Notes under the pieces: generated by a model | Told to the model about the DNA's origin: nothing | Seen by the model: the letters and a program-made list of their open reading frames with translations, nothing else | The model's database searches: none | Position numbers and translations under genes: made by a program | Source of the DNA: Amphimedon queenslandica | Lineage: Eukaryota; Porifera; Demospongiae; Haplosclerida; Niphatidae | Direction: 5' to 3' | Assembly (NCBI RefSeq): GCF_000090795.2 | Contig: NW_003546279.1 | Location: 163,551-227,550, forward strand | Length of the DNA stretch: 64,000 bases | In this document: piece after piece, positions 33,916-60,336 of the stretch | How positions within the stretch are numbered: the first letter of the stretch is position 1 | Layout of the letters: every line of letters starts with the position of its first letter

Positions 33916-34196
33916 TTAATTTTTATTAATGAGGTAGCCATCTTGAGGGCTCAGTAGTGGTATGCCGTTTTTAATTGGATAAGCCACACCCAGTTTATCA
34001 TTAATTAACGTATTGGAGACTTCATCATACCTATAGAGACAATGGACAATGGTACGTGGGTAGATGGACGATGTGCTAACCGTAACGGATCCTTGGATAA
34101 CGGACATACAATTGTACTCAGTAGGTCTTTACTGATTTGAATCGTCTTAGAATTATTTGAAGAATATCTAAGAGATACTTTTAATAAGGAATTCAT
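33916..34196 (-). CDS. PYURF: PYURF / PREY, Trm112-like mitochondrial protein
   Basis: Two exons, 34081-34196 and 33916-34030, separated by a 50 bp GT-AG intron (76 aa). The mature core LLSTIVCPLSKDPLRYDEVS and INDKLGVAYPIKNGIPLLSP matches the Trm112/UPF0434 zinc-ribbon-like fold of PYURF. The N-terminus (MNSLLKVSLRYSS) looks like a mitochondrial presequence. In vertebrates PYURF is a methyltransferase chaperone for coenzyme Q and complex I assembly, and shares an mRNA with PIGY. Here there is no room for a PIGY frame before the convergent metaxin gene. Confidence 0.88.
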
Positions 34197-34644
34197 AACA
34201 ATAATAAATTAATGATAATTATAGGCTTTATTTTCTCTAGGGAAATGGGTTACAATGATTTAACGATATTCATTGAGGTCACGTGATATGGTTCATTGAG
34301 TAATGACAATTACAAGCTCATGAATATCATTAAGAGCCGGTGTCACGTGACAGGGCATGCAGCGGAGAGAAGTAAGATGGCGCCCGGGGTATTGATGTAG
34401 CTCCTTTGGCTGGCCATTCTCTCGCTGTCTAGGACTTAAGCAACGGGTAATCCTACTCAGGTAGTTTTAGGAGGGTTTTATCCTTCTATTTGACGAGTAT
34501 CAGAAGCACAGAGGCTGTTTCTAGAGGTTACTGCTCGTTTTAAGTTCAAGTAAGGCTGCACGCATGCCTAGTACACGTGTTCTTATCAAACTGCTCTCTC
34601 TCCCTCCCTCTCTCTCTCTAGCTTGCCTCTTGGTACAGGGAAGT
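34197..34644. promoter_or_regulatory. Divergent PYURF/USP10 promoter with USP10 5' UTR, upstream ORF and UTR intron
   Basis: An AAGATGGCGCCC motif at 34375-34386 matches the YY1-type element and opens a seven-codon upstream ORF (34377-34400, MAPGVLM, stop). A donor GTAAGG at ~34548 and a polypyrimidine-AG at ~34620 suggest an intron in the USP10 5' UTR. Confidence 0.55.
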
Positions 34645-48732
<14,088 letters not shown>

Positions 48733-48761
48733 GGTGATTAATGCACAGTTGCCAGGCAACG

Positions 48762-48803
<42 letters not shown>

Positions 48804-49318
48804 TGAATAGCAAATTATTATAATTATTGGTATTTTAGGCAACCGAGATAAAACTAGAAATTTAATAAAATAGTTATTATTATTATTATAAATTATTATT
48901 ATAAATTATTATTTTGAAATTACAGTATCATTGTCTTGTTATGTTTGAAAATTTGTAAAATTAATATGTCATGTTTGAATAAAATCTTCCTTATTATTAT
49001 TATTATTATTGTTATTATTATTATTATTATTATTGTGTTGTTTGTGATCCCTTTGTTTCCATTTCTCTTGTTTAAACTTTGTCTCCATCTCTCTCCCTTC
49101 TATATTATTAATATTATTTAATTATTATTTTAAAATGATGAACATCAAAAGGAGGTGTATATATAAAACAAGAGTAGAGGAGATATTCCATCAAATAAAA
49201 ATCAGAGAGAGAGAAATAACTAGCTATGAAAGATCAAAGAGTTGTTTCAAAAAGAAGAAAAGAGAAGAGAGTATAATACTAGTTTATAATGATCATTGTT
49301 AAGTTAATCATGTTATTC
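48733..49318. other. Convergent USP10/MYLIP spacer
   Basis: AT-rich 3' flanks with TTA trinucleotide runs (48763-48800, 48990-49035). No gene seen. Confidence 0.6.
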
Positions 49319-52300
49319 TCATGCCAGAACCATTTTCTGGACGTTAGTGATAGGTACGTCACACTGCCAGCACTGTCTGAGCCTCACTGCACAGCTGTAA
49401 CAGCAAATTGTGTGACCACACGGACAAAATGTAGCCCCCAGGGGTTGGGTACGACACACTCTACAAGTCATGGCCGTCCGAAGTCTCTGGAGCTCATTCT
49501 CGAGTTCTCTCGTACGACTGAGAACATCTTGAGTATCAAAATTGAATATATGATGCTCCGTAGAGTGATCGGCTCCGCTCTGAAGGACCCCGGTCATTGT
49601 AAAGGAGGTTGGGTTTAGGGTGAACGGACGAGGAGGAGGAGAAGGGACCTCAGAGTTTGGGTCCACCTCAGAGTAAGAGGGGGGTGGTGAGGGGGCCCGG
49701 TCCATAGAGTTACAACTAATGTCCGACGTCCCACTGTTAATGTATGTCTCGGACCCCCCGGGGGCATAAGTATCGGACCCAGTTCTTGAATAATCAGACC
49801 CCCCAGGGGCGTACGTATCAGAACCAGTTCTTGAGTAATCAGATCCCCCGGGGGCGTATGTATCGGACCCATTCCTCATGTAGCTACCTGTGCTCCTCAT
49901 GCATACGTAGGTGTCAGACTCCGCCCCACTGTTGTAGGTGCTCTCAGAGTCCACACTGCTAGCGTATGGGTCAAAAGGAGACAATGGTGGGCGTGGCATC
50001 TCATGAGAGCCCCTCCTACTACCAGTGGGCGTGTTACGAGGAGGAGTGGCTGGGGGAAGGAAAGGGGGAGGTGGCTGGACCCGACGGAATGTTGTATTAT
50101 CGGACGAGACACTCCTAGGCATGTTTGGTTGAGCCCGTGGGTGGTGCCTGTGTGGTGGAGGGTGGTTGGGGAGGCTACGAGTGGAACGCTGGGACGCCAG
50201 TGACATCATACTGGTCGTTGGGAACCCGGAGGACGGTAGAGGAGGTGGGAGTGGTCTCGACGAATGAGAATTAGGATTGAGAATTGGCCATAAATAATTA
50301 ACTACTTCTTTGTGGGTTTTCGTCACATCAAAGTAAAACCGATCGGGCGACTGGTTCTTAAAAGACCCGATTATAGACTTGCAATATCCAGCATTCTTGA
50401 CTACGCTGGAAACCTTATCCTGTTGGAAGAAGGTATGGAACTCTGTCACCGAGCGATACAAGGCTTGGGCTGCCCCACGGCTTTTAAGCTCGTACTCTAT
50501 TTGCTGTGCTGGACCTTCGTCTGCTGACTGAGCCATTGCAGTGAACTTCCTTCCATGAAATGCTGTGTAATGTATGGCTGAGTAACTGTATCTGGAGAGA
50601 GAGAGAGAGAGAAATAGTTAATTACATCACAATTGCAACTTTACTAATACATGGATAGTTACGAATTGAACATCATTCCACAATATAAATCCTATGCTAT
50701 TGTAGCACATCACTTGTGTACACAAGTGATATCATAATGGCCTCTGTAACTTGTTAAATTATTTGTTTTGAAACTGGTGGGCAGTGGGGCAGGACAGAAC
50801 ATATTAAATTACTTCAAATGCTGCATACAGAAATTCTTAGAACATCGCTCTCTCTCCCCTCCCCTCTCTCTCTCCCCTTAAAGCAGTAAACAGAATCAGT
50901 TCAAGGTTACTGTAAATATTGCATAGCATAATCTTAATTGTCTAACTGCTAGCTACAGCAACTCATTTGTACTTGAGCAGCTTCTTAAGGTCATAGCCAG
51001 ACAGCCAGTGACCCAGTGTTATTCTAAGACACCTTCAATTACCTAATCACATTCAGACTACACCAACCAGTACTACACTGGTATAGACTGTGGTTTCTCA
51101 TTTTGCATGTACAATATAATAACTATTCTTCTCTTATACAGACTGATAATGAAGCATCACTGAGAAGGTGTAAATCATAATTATTCATTTTCTAAAATAA
51201 CTTTTCACAATTTGTTTTTGCCTCCTCTCTTGTTTGAGCTTCAGACATGCTAAAAGCTAAAAAATGAGCTCAAAACTTGCCCCCAGGTACTATTAAGCGT
51301 ACACTTGTAGTTCTATTCAACATCAGAGGGTTCGTGTGTTTATGTGATCATAATTGTCTAATGGAGTATGGCAGATCATACAGCTGGGCAGACAGGTTGG
51401 TGCCAGTCAATATCCTGTACAGGCACTTCATTTATAACAAGCAAATATATTTAATAATGATAAGACACTGTGTGTACAGACTAGTCATTAGTTCAATGAT
51501 ACCTTTCCCACCACACCCAATCCAACTAAAGTTAATGTATTGCCTTACCTTTCAAATACGTCCAGCTGTGGTGATAACACTAGTATACAAGTAGGTCCCA
51601 CTCCGGCTATAAGCTTTATTCTACCTCCAGAGACCACGTGGTACATCTCCACTCCATAATGCTCCAGCGATGCCGCCTCGTTGAGGAACTTCTCTATAGC
51701 AATATCAGGGGACATCCCAATCAGCTTATGATGCTCTCGTCTAATGCGAGTATCATAGTTATCCATCTCAGAGGTGCTGCAGGGGATCTTGTGGCGGTAG
51801 TTGAAACCGGACGCAAAGTCTCCCAAGTCCACTTGAGCAATGAGGGCAGTGAGGCGGGCTCCTTTGGCACTGTTGACTTTTAATCGGCCAAGGATCAGCT
51901 CCTTACGAATGTGCTTGTAGAACAATACCCTGCAGAGGAAGAGGAAGGAAGATGATAGTCATACTTCAGATATATAGTCATCAGTTTTTGGAAGGAGCAT
52001 TAATATGTACTTATATGGTAAAAAGGATATCATGGATTTTATCCAAGGTGGAGGTAGTGTGTGTTTATAAACTGGCGGTGGTGGGGCAGGTGGTGTTTTT
52101 AAACTAATAAACTAATAGTAAATTAATAGTACATTAATAGGTTTAGCAGCTGGCAGTCTTGTATGAATGACACAAAGAGATCAAGTGCAGGTAAGATGTC
52201 ATCATCATGACATCATGACCATACACTGCCAACTATAATGGCATTCAAAAGAATAATAATAATAAAACCTACAATTCAAGAGGATCTATACGGTATAATG

Positions 52301-53614
52301 TTCTATATAATACAAGTATAGTGTGACATCTAATGTCGGTTAATGTAACAGATCAAAGTTAGGTTAGAGCAATCAACAAATTAGGTGAGTCAATGGTTTG
52401 TTTATATATTATAAGCCTTGACTTGAATTCCTTACTGCTATATATGGCTATATGAAGTAACTGAGACACTGTGTGTCTCTGTATCAAATAAATGACATCA
52501 ATATTGACATATGAATCCATCCCCTCTACCTCTCCCTTTGTCCCTTCTCTCTATTGTCCTCTGGGCCTCTTGAAATGAAGGAGGTATTTGAGGCATAATC
52601 TACTTTATACAGTTTACTTAAAGGACCTGTCTAGACTATAGTAATAATAATAATTATTATTATATTAATAATAATTACTCTATCTCTGTGTCAGGCAGAC
52701 AATCAAAACTTTCTTTTGAAACACATTTCAAAGCTTCCATGTTGCTAAATTCCACACTATCTCATTCTTACAAGCAGCCTGCACAAGGTCCAAAGGATAG
52801 TCATAACATGATAGATACTTTATGATTATTGATACACACGTACATCAACAAGCTCACAGTTTGAAGGTACATGTATCTGCTGTATCATGCAAGATTTAAA
52901 AGGAAAGGATTCAGTTTGTTTGGTAAAAATAAGCCAAACACTTTAACTTATGAGACATAATATCTACCAAAGACTAAATAAATGGCACTGAGCTATTGAG
53001 TGAGATTAGGTTTATGTATCTAACCTTGTTATTGGTTGGATCAATTTCTGTGGTTGGACAAAATACTTTACTCTCATTTCAAGAGCTGGTTTGATGCTGT
53101 TTGGAGGTAACTGCTCGGCCAGAGGGTTCCTCAGGTTGACCCAGAGATGGTCGCCATTCTTATCAGTGTACTGTAGGCCGAAGTAGTCCTTCTCCATTAG
53201 GCCTAGGCTCTTGCAGGCCTGTAGCGTGAGAAAATGGAGTTAAAAGTACACGAGAAAATGCAAAAACTCGCTTCTTTGATGTAATATGAATATCAGTATC
53301 AGACATTCCATGCAAAAAGTGAAAAGATGTTTTTAAAGGTTTAAAATGAGAAGGAACTATTTCTATAGCTCATACCAAGGGCGGGCATCATGCATTGGGA
53401 GTTTGAGCCGAGCTACACAACAGCCCGGGCCTCAGTAGATATCTTCCCGAGGCTAAGCCCGGTCGCATCTCTCTCTCTCTCTTACCTTATCTAGGAGCTC
53501 GGATCCATTGCATTTCTTGTCTACAGTGTAGTCTTGCTCGGCCCCGTCGAGGCGGCGGACGAGATAAGTCCTGAGGTTGCTGATAGTACCGGTGGAGACT
53601 CCGTGACAAGACAT
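49319..53614 (-). CDS. MYLIP: MYLIP/IDOL-like FERM-RING E3 ubiquitin ligase
   Basis: Four minus-strand exons join in phase (658 aa; human MYLIP 445): 53486-53614, 53025-53218, 51549-51929, 49319-50591. FERM segments match MYLIP: EKDYFGLQYTDKNGDHLWVN, LEMRVKYFVQPQKL, LTALIAQVDLGDFASG, IKLIAGVGPTCILV, and RGAAQALYRSVTEFHTFF. The C-terminal RING is CRVCRTQPLGATFCPCGHTI followed by CCYSC and CWQC. Between FERM and RING is a Pro/Ser-rich insert of ~250 residues with a triplicated ~15-residue GSDTYAPGGSDYS repeat, which accounts for the extra length. MYLIP ubiquitinates LDL-receptor-family proteins and myosin regulatory light chain at the membrane. Substrate in this organism is unknown. Confidence 0.88.
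49745..49880 (-). repeat. 45 bp coding minisatellite in MYLIP
   Basis: Three near-identical units encoding GSDTYAPGGSDYSRT within the last MYLIP exon. Confidence 0.85.
50592..51548 (-). other. MYLIP intron 3
   Basis: 0.96 kb; its acceptor is preceded (minus sense) by a pure CT run (50593-50612). No other gene recognised. Confidence 0.65.
51930..53024 (-). other. MYLIP intron 2
   Basis: 1.1 kb of AT-rich sequence without a recognised element or frame. Confidence 0.6.
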
Positions 53615-53920
53615 GATCTTCAGACTGCCGCCAGGAGAGAAAGTTTGAACTTATTGTAGCAAGGAACAGTCGCAAATAAAGAGAGAGCGATTACAAAGAG
53701 AACAGACTGGCTTACTCGCTCACAAAACTTTGAATATGAAGTTGTATGAGAGGAATAATGCTTTTATACACAATGGTCAATTAATTATAAACATTAATGA
53801 CCTATGAATATTAATTAGTTTATCAAGCAACATTTAAATTTTGTATCATAAATCAAAATAATTATTCATAATAATCACAATAACTATATATTATTTTGTA
53901 TAATAAATGAAAAAGGTTGT
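53615..53920 (-). other. POLA2-MYLIP spacer
   Basis: 306 bp between two same-strand genes, AT-rich; presumed POLA2 3' UTR and MYLIP promoter. Confidence 0.5.
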
Positions 53921-54640
53921 TTAAATATGAATAATTTGGGCGGATTTATCGACATCTTTTCCAGCTGGAGCAGAAACAGCTGCAGTGAGTTTAGTGTAAG
54001 TTCCTTTCCTTCCAAAATGGCCGGGATTGATGCAAAGACAGCCGTTAATATTCTTAAAAGAAGATAAATAAAGACAGATAAGGTAATATAAGACATGATG
54101 TGAAAGGATGTAAAAGGAAAGCTGACAAGTTGATGACAATCAATGGAGTATTCAATCACTGGTTGGTACAACGTGATGTGCTGTATCAATCTGTATTAAT
54201 GAGCCTTAAAGCATCCGTCTCTCTCTCTCCCCTCCCTCCCTCTCTCTCTTTTGGCTGTACATATAGGTAGTTTTTGAAGAGCTAAATTTGGCAATTTGAC
54301 AGCCATTTGCTGAAATAAAACACACACAAAGCTAAACATAATTGGTACACTAGGTGCTGTCCGTTAAATGGAGGTGTACGCTATAGAGAGTGTCCATTAA
54401 GAGAGGCTACATTTCTTACCTTAATAAATGGTTTCAGTTTTGATGGAAGTATTAAAATATCTGGCAATACGTTCAAACAAGCTAGTCCAGGTGTATCACT
54501 GTCACCATAGGCCAGCTGCAAATCAATATTGACCTCTGGGAGGTTTTCAAGATAGTTTCCTGTAGAGTGGGCGGTGCTTGTTGCCTTGGTAACTGTGTCT
54601 TCTTTCAGGTAAGGTGGATAGAGAGGGTAATAACTATAAG

Positions 54641-54679
<39 letters not shown>

Positions 54680-55010
54680 TAATTACAATAATGGGCAGAA
54701 AATTATGTCAACACAATGTAAACGCTAATTGAAGAAAAACACGACAACAAAACATGAGGAAACAACGGGTTAAAAATTTTCGGCAAAAACTAATTATGCT
54801 ATTGATTCCTAAAGTACAAGTATTATATGAATAGGAATTTATATGAGCGTGTCAGCGTGCATACAAGAATTGGTGGGCTTTATATTAATATACCGGCTGT
54901 TTTATAAGGTACTGAGTGTCAGCTGGTAATCTAAGGGTTAAAGTCCTTTTGACTACCTTCACTTCCAAATTCCATCAGATCAGTGATTACTTAATGTATC
55001 AATATAAAGT

Positions 55011-55059
<49 letters not shown>

Positions 55060-55514
55060 GCTTGAGATTGCGTGGAGTTGTTAGACTATCGGGTCACAAT
55101 GAGGCTATTAGGTTACTATTGAAATGATAACATGTCAAAGTCTACCTTCCTTCCTAAAATTGATAACCCGTTAAATGTGAATCATGTGAATCCCCCTCAA
55201 TTCTTAAGTACGCCCACTCAATTAGGCTAATATGACAACCATTCAATTACCAATTAACACTAAGAGCAATATAAATCAATACATGACATGTATAATCTAT
55301 ACATGCATTTATACATGAGGTAATGTCATACGTACATGTATAAAATACGTATTAATAATACATGTACATGTACACTTGTATTGGCTCTTGCAATAAATGA
55401 GATTAGTCGTAGAGCGATGGTTAATTGGTGGACTGTGGGTGGGACTCACCATTGCTGCTGTAAAATGTGAGACAAAAGTCTGGCCATTCTGTCGCCGTGA
55501 TTCGTACTAGAATG

Positions 55515-55565
<51 letters not shown>

Positions 55566-57166
55566 GTTCATGGATCTTAATTTTTTGAGAGTTATAATAG
55601 ATAAAGCATTATACTGGCCCATTTTTTTAATGGTCATAACTTGAAAAATTGAAGTCGGAATCAGCTCAAACTTTCTACACAGCATAAGGACATCAATATG
55701 TATTGGAAAATGTAATAAAAATTGGGGGTGATTTCAGAGCCATTTTTCGGAAAAAACCATGGGCTATAGTACAGGGATTTTTTCAGAAATTGGCCATTTC
55801 TTTAAATGGCCATAACTCTGTGAGAATTTTCTAAAATGTACATGTACACATAAAAGTTTATCAATAAAGGAGTGAGCTGCCAATTATTAATGCAATTATA
55901 AAAGATCAAAGATAATCCAAAGACACAAATACTGGCTAATAGAGACACGGACTGACCCAATTGATAAGGAACTTGATGAAAGATGAAAGAGAACGTCTAC
56001 TGATGATATTCCAATGTTGATACCGTCAAAATGAACAGTATATGGATCAGGTAACATTGAGATTACGTTACCCACCTACAGCAAAGCAATGATAATAATA
56101 ATAATAATAATAATAATGGACAGTGTAGCCTCTTTATTAAGGACACCATTGGGCCCACACTACCTGTCCTTAATACATGTACAGTGTAGCCTCTTTATTA
56201 AGGACACCATTGGGCCCACACTACCTGTCCTTAATACATGTACAGTGTAGCCTCTTTATTAAGGACACCATTGGGCCCACACTACCTGTCCTTAATACAT
56301 GTACAGTGTAGCCTCTTTATTAAGGACACCATTGGGCCCACACTACCTGTCCTTAATACAAAGGTGTCCTCATTTCAGAGGTACTTTTGTATAGGTTTGT
56401 ACCAATTGGGACATTACAAAACATCCTCACTATAAAGGTTACAGTGTACAGCAGTCTCTCTCTCTCACTGTGCCTCTGTATGGGCTCACTTCACGTGAAT
56501 GTTTACTTTCAAGTGATAGAGTATAGTATACACAGTATAAGCTGCATGTGCTTTGTTTAAACTTACGCTGAATAATAAACTGTAAACATAACAAAAACAA
56601 GACACAACAACAACACATAAACAACAAATACACAATAATTCCTTGAGGTAATGAATACAAGTTATCACATTGATACAGTACATCCTAATATGGAATGAAC
56701 TGATTCCCTAGTATAATTTCTCCCTCTCTCCCTCCCTCTCTCTTGCTCTTGTTCTCAAATAATTGGAATTAAAACTTACAAATTCTATTTCCCTTTTTCC
56801 TTTTCTCTCCCTTTCTCTCTTGTAATAATCCTCAAAACATGGTCAAACTTAATGATATTCACGGTGGGTGTGGTCAAATGGCTCATGAATAATTCTCACT
56901 TCATTACTGATGGCGTCAGAGAAAAGGTAAGGTTGTTGGGGATAGACCATCAACGAGTGACAGACGTCATTCTGTGCTGGGAGTATCAGCACTCTCGTAT
57001 TAGATCTAAAACAACAACAACAACAACAATAATAATAATAATAATAATAAGTTCTTACTTTAAGCAGGTGGCATGAATCGGCTGAAGTATTTGAGTTACA
57101 AAATAAGTTTCAAAACTATCATAATCCTCAAACTGCTTTCCATTCTAAGAGGCACACATTAAGTAG

Positions 57167-57250
<84 letters not shown>

Positions 57251-57452
57251 TGTTCAATTTCCTTGCCATTTCCTTCATGTACATGTACTAAGTACCTTAA
57301 CTGAAGGATGAGAGTGTTCTATGAAAGGACCGACCTAATGGCAATAAAGGGAGGGACATGATAATAGGAAAAGTACATGTATCAAAATGATCAAGAAAAA
57401 ATAGCAACATCTTTATTGTTGTAATATCTATAAGTTTAAATTCTCTTTTATT

Positions 57453-57485
<33 letters not shown>

Positions 57486-59909
57486 TTTTATTATTATTGT
57501 ATACATGTAAATATAGTAAAGGATATTTCCCTTCAGTTTCCTCTTGGTACATTAACAATAATTAGGACAACAAAAACAGACCATGTCCACCTGTACCGGT
57601 ACATTATAACACATTACAGTTACAGTTACATCAGTTACTGTAGGATGTATAACTGGATGGATGTACATGTACGTGTACATTCCGAAGAATTGTTACAATA
57701 AATTCCCCCAAACAAACAAACCCATTCAATGTGTACATATTGTCACAGAGAGAGAGGGGGAGGGAGAGAGAGAGAGAGAGAGAGGGAGGGAGAGAGAGAG
57801 GGAGGGGGAGGGAGGGAGAGAGAGAGGGGGAGGGAGGGAGGGATGGAGATTTACTAATATAAGCAGTTTAGGTTTTTGAGTTTCAACGACTTGCAACAGG
57901 TCAAGCAGTGGTGACAGATTGAGAGACTCCATGAAAGTGAATGGACCAGCTGCACTTATACAGGACAGACCGCCAGTCCCTACATTAACTTTATAAAGGA
58001 AAGAATGAGATGAAAGACATACCACACACCTTGTGTAGCTATGAGAGAGGAATTAGGGTTCCTCATAGAGTGTGTGTCTTTATAAAAGAATAACTAACCT
58101 TTGTGTACTAGTGAATTCCTAACTGAAGGAAGTGGAGGAAGAGCTCCCTGCACGGAAATAGAATAAGAAAATAAAATAAATAAAAGAAGAAATAAATAAA
58201 TGAATAAATAAATAAATGAATAAATAAATTAATGAATAAATAAATGTACAAAAGAGAAAGGAGATGATAGGGTAGTTGTCCTTACACTATCATGAATCTT
58301 GGTAGGGGCCAGGACCCCACTGTGATTGAGAGTTCCCTCAACTGCAATGATCTGTCAAGAGAGAGAGAGAGAGAGACTAAAGCACTGTGGGTGTGTGAGT
58401 ACATGTAACGTGATAACAGAGTCTCATATTACCATGACCACTGCTAGAGCAGCAATTAGCTTAATTATGTATAAATAAAGACATGTGACACAATGTACAT
58501 CATTACATGTACAGACTCAAGTAACAGGATGAGGTGTTTGTGATACAGGATCATTCAGTGTGTGATACTTAAATGAATGCAATTGAATCAGTTAATCAAA
58601 CATTGTATGATGCATCGAATGTGAGGAGTAACAAGATATAAACAACATCTTCCAGTTTCAAGATAAAGTCATGAGACAGTCTTGTCATACTCATGTCTGC
58701 AGAAACCTGAGACTCATGCTAACAATCTTCCCTTCTCTCCCTCTCTCTCCCTTTCCTCTCTCTTACCTGTCCTGGGAAGAGACAGATTGAAAGTTGTTCT
58801 GATGATTTGCTCAAGTCAAGGACCACCCTAACAAGCCTTGCCTTCAATATGTCAGCCTCGTACGACCACACCCCCTCAAGGAGACATGAGTGGGCGTTGA
58901 GACGTCCCTCACTGTCACAGACAACCCTACCAATAAAGACAGAAGGTTCTGTAGTGGGGCCCGTTAAGAGACTCGTGCTACGAATATCTTTAATTCCAAT
59001 TTGTTGACATATCTTATTACCAAGTGAAATAATCCTTTCAGCCATTACTACAAACCAAGTCATGTGACTCTCATGTGATCATTCTCAATACCTGATCTCT
59101 TCTGTAGTGGCGGTTGATACATTAATCGTTTCAATCTAACACCAGCTGTATCACGATAGCGTATATTCTCAATCCCTTTAGACTCCACCCACTTCTCCGC
59201 CCCCTGACTGAACGAGGCTATTACCTTACCACTGGCCTGGGTACTACGATAATTGGTAGAGGGCGTGTCTAACCTACATGTAATAATAATAATTTTAGTA
59301 AGTAAAAGGGTATAAAAGATTAGGGAATTCCCTCCTTTTCATTTTGACAAAATCGGGCCAAAGTCCCTGTACTATAGTACAGGGATTTTGGCCAATTTTT
59401 GTCAAAAATGAAAAGGAGAGAATTCCCCATTTTTATAACTTTTCCTGATGCATATACATGTTCTTATGTTGTGTAGAAAGTTAGAACTGATTTGGATCAA
59501 GTTTGGATTTTTTACAAATTTTTAAAGTTGCTCCAAAATTGGGCCAAAGTCCCTGTACTATAGTACAGGGACTTTAGCCAAATTTCACCAAAAATGACTA
59601 GGAGAGAATTCTCTGTTTCTATTACATTTTCTGATGCATATACATGTTCTTATGTTGTGTTTCAAGTTTGAGCTGATTCCGATCAAAATTAGATTTTTAA
59701 AGAATTTTTAAAGTTCCTGGTCAAAGGTATACTTACTATAGCTTGTATGTGAGCAACTAATGACATTAATTGTAATGAGTCATACTTTATAAAATAATAA
59801 AATAAAGGGGAAGCAAGACAGCTTGTATTGATTGTGTTCAATAAAAGAAACACACAATTAGCCCATTCACACACACATAATGGTCAGCCCGGGGCTATTT
59901 AATTAATTA

Positions 59910-59944
<35 letters not shown>

Positions 59945-60302
59945 TGATGATGATGATGATGATGACCACAGACTGAATTCAAACTCTCCCCTTCTCTCTC
60001 TTAGACCAACAAAAATAAATAAATAAATAATATAAAAAAATTTTGCAAATTAAAGCAACTCGTTTGTGACAAACCCTCTGAGTAAGGAATGTAACTGATA
60101 CATCAGGTGCTGTCCGTTAAATGAAGGATCCATTAAGGAGAGGTTATACTTACATTTGAGAGACGGATGGTTCCTCATTACGAACTGGAGTCCTACCACT
60201 TGAGTACCTGTTCTTAGGGGCCGGACTAATCACGGGCAAGGGCGGAGCCTCTCTCTTGACTCCTCCCACTTTTGCCAAACCTTCTCCTCCTATCTAAATA
60301 TT

Positions 60303-60336
<34 letters not shown>

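Noticed and set aside
51277-51594. A 105-residue plus-strand frame in MYLIP intron 3
   Set aside because: No domain, no splice partners, composition like non-coding DNA.
56122-56441. CRISPR-like array of regular repeats
   Set aside because: The ~60 bp units have no variable spacers, lie in a eukaryotic intron and match MITE ends.
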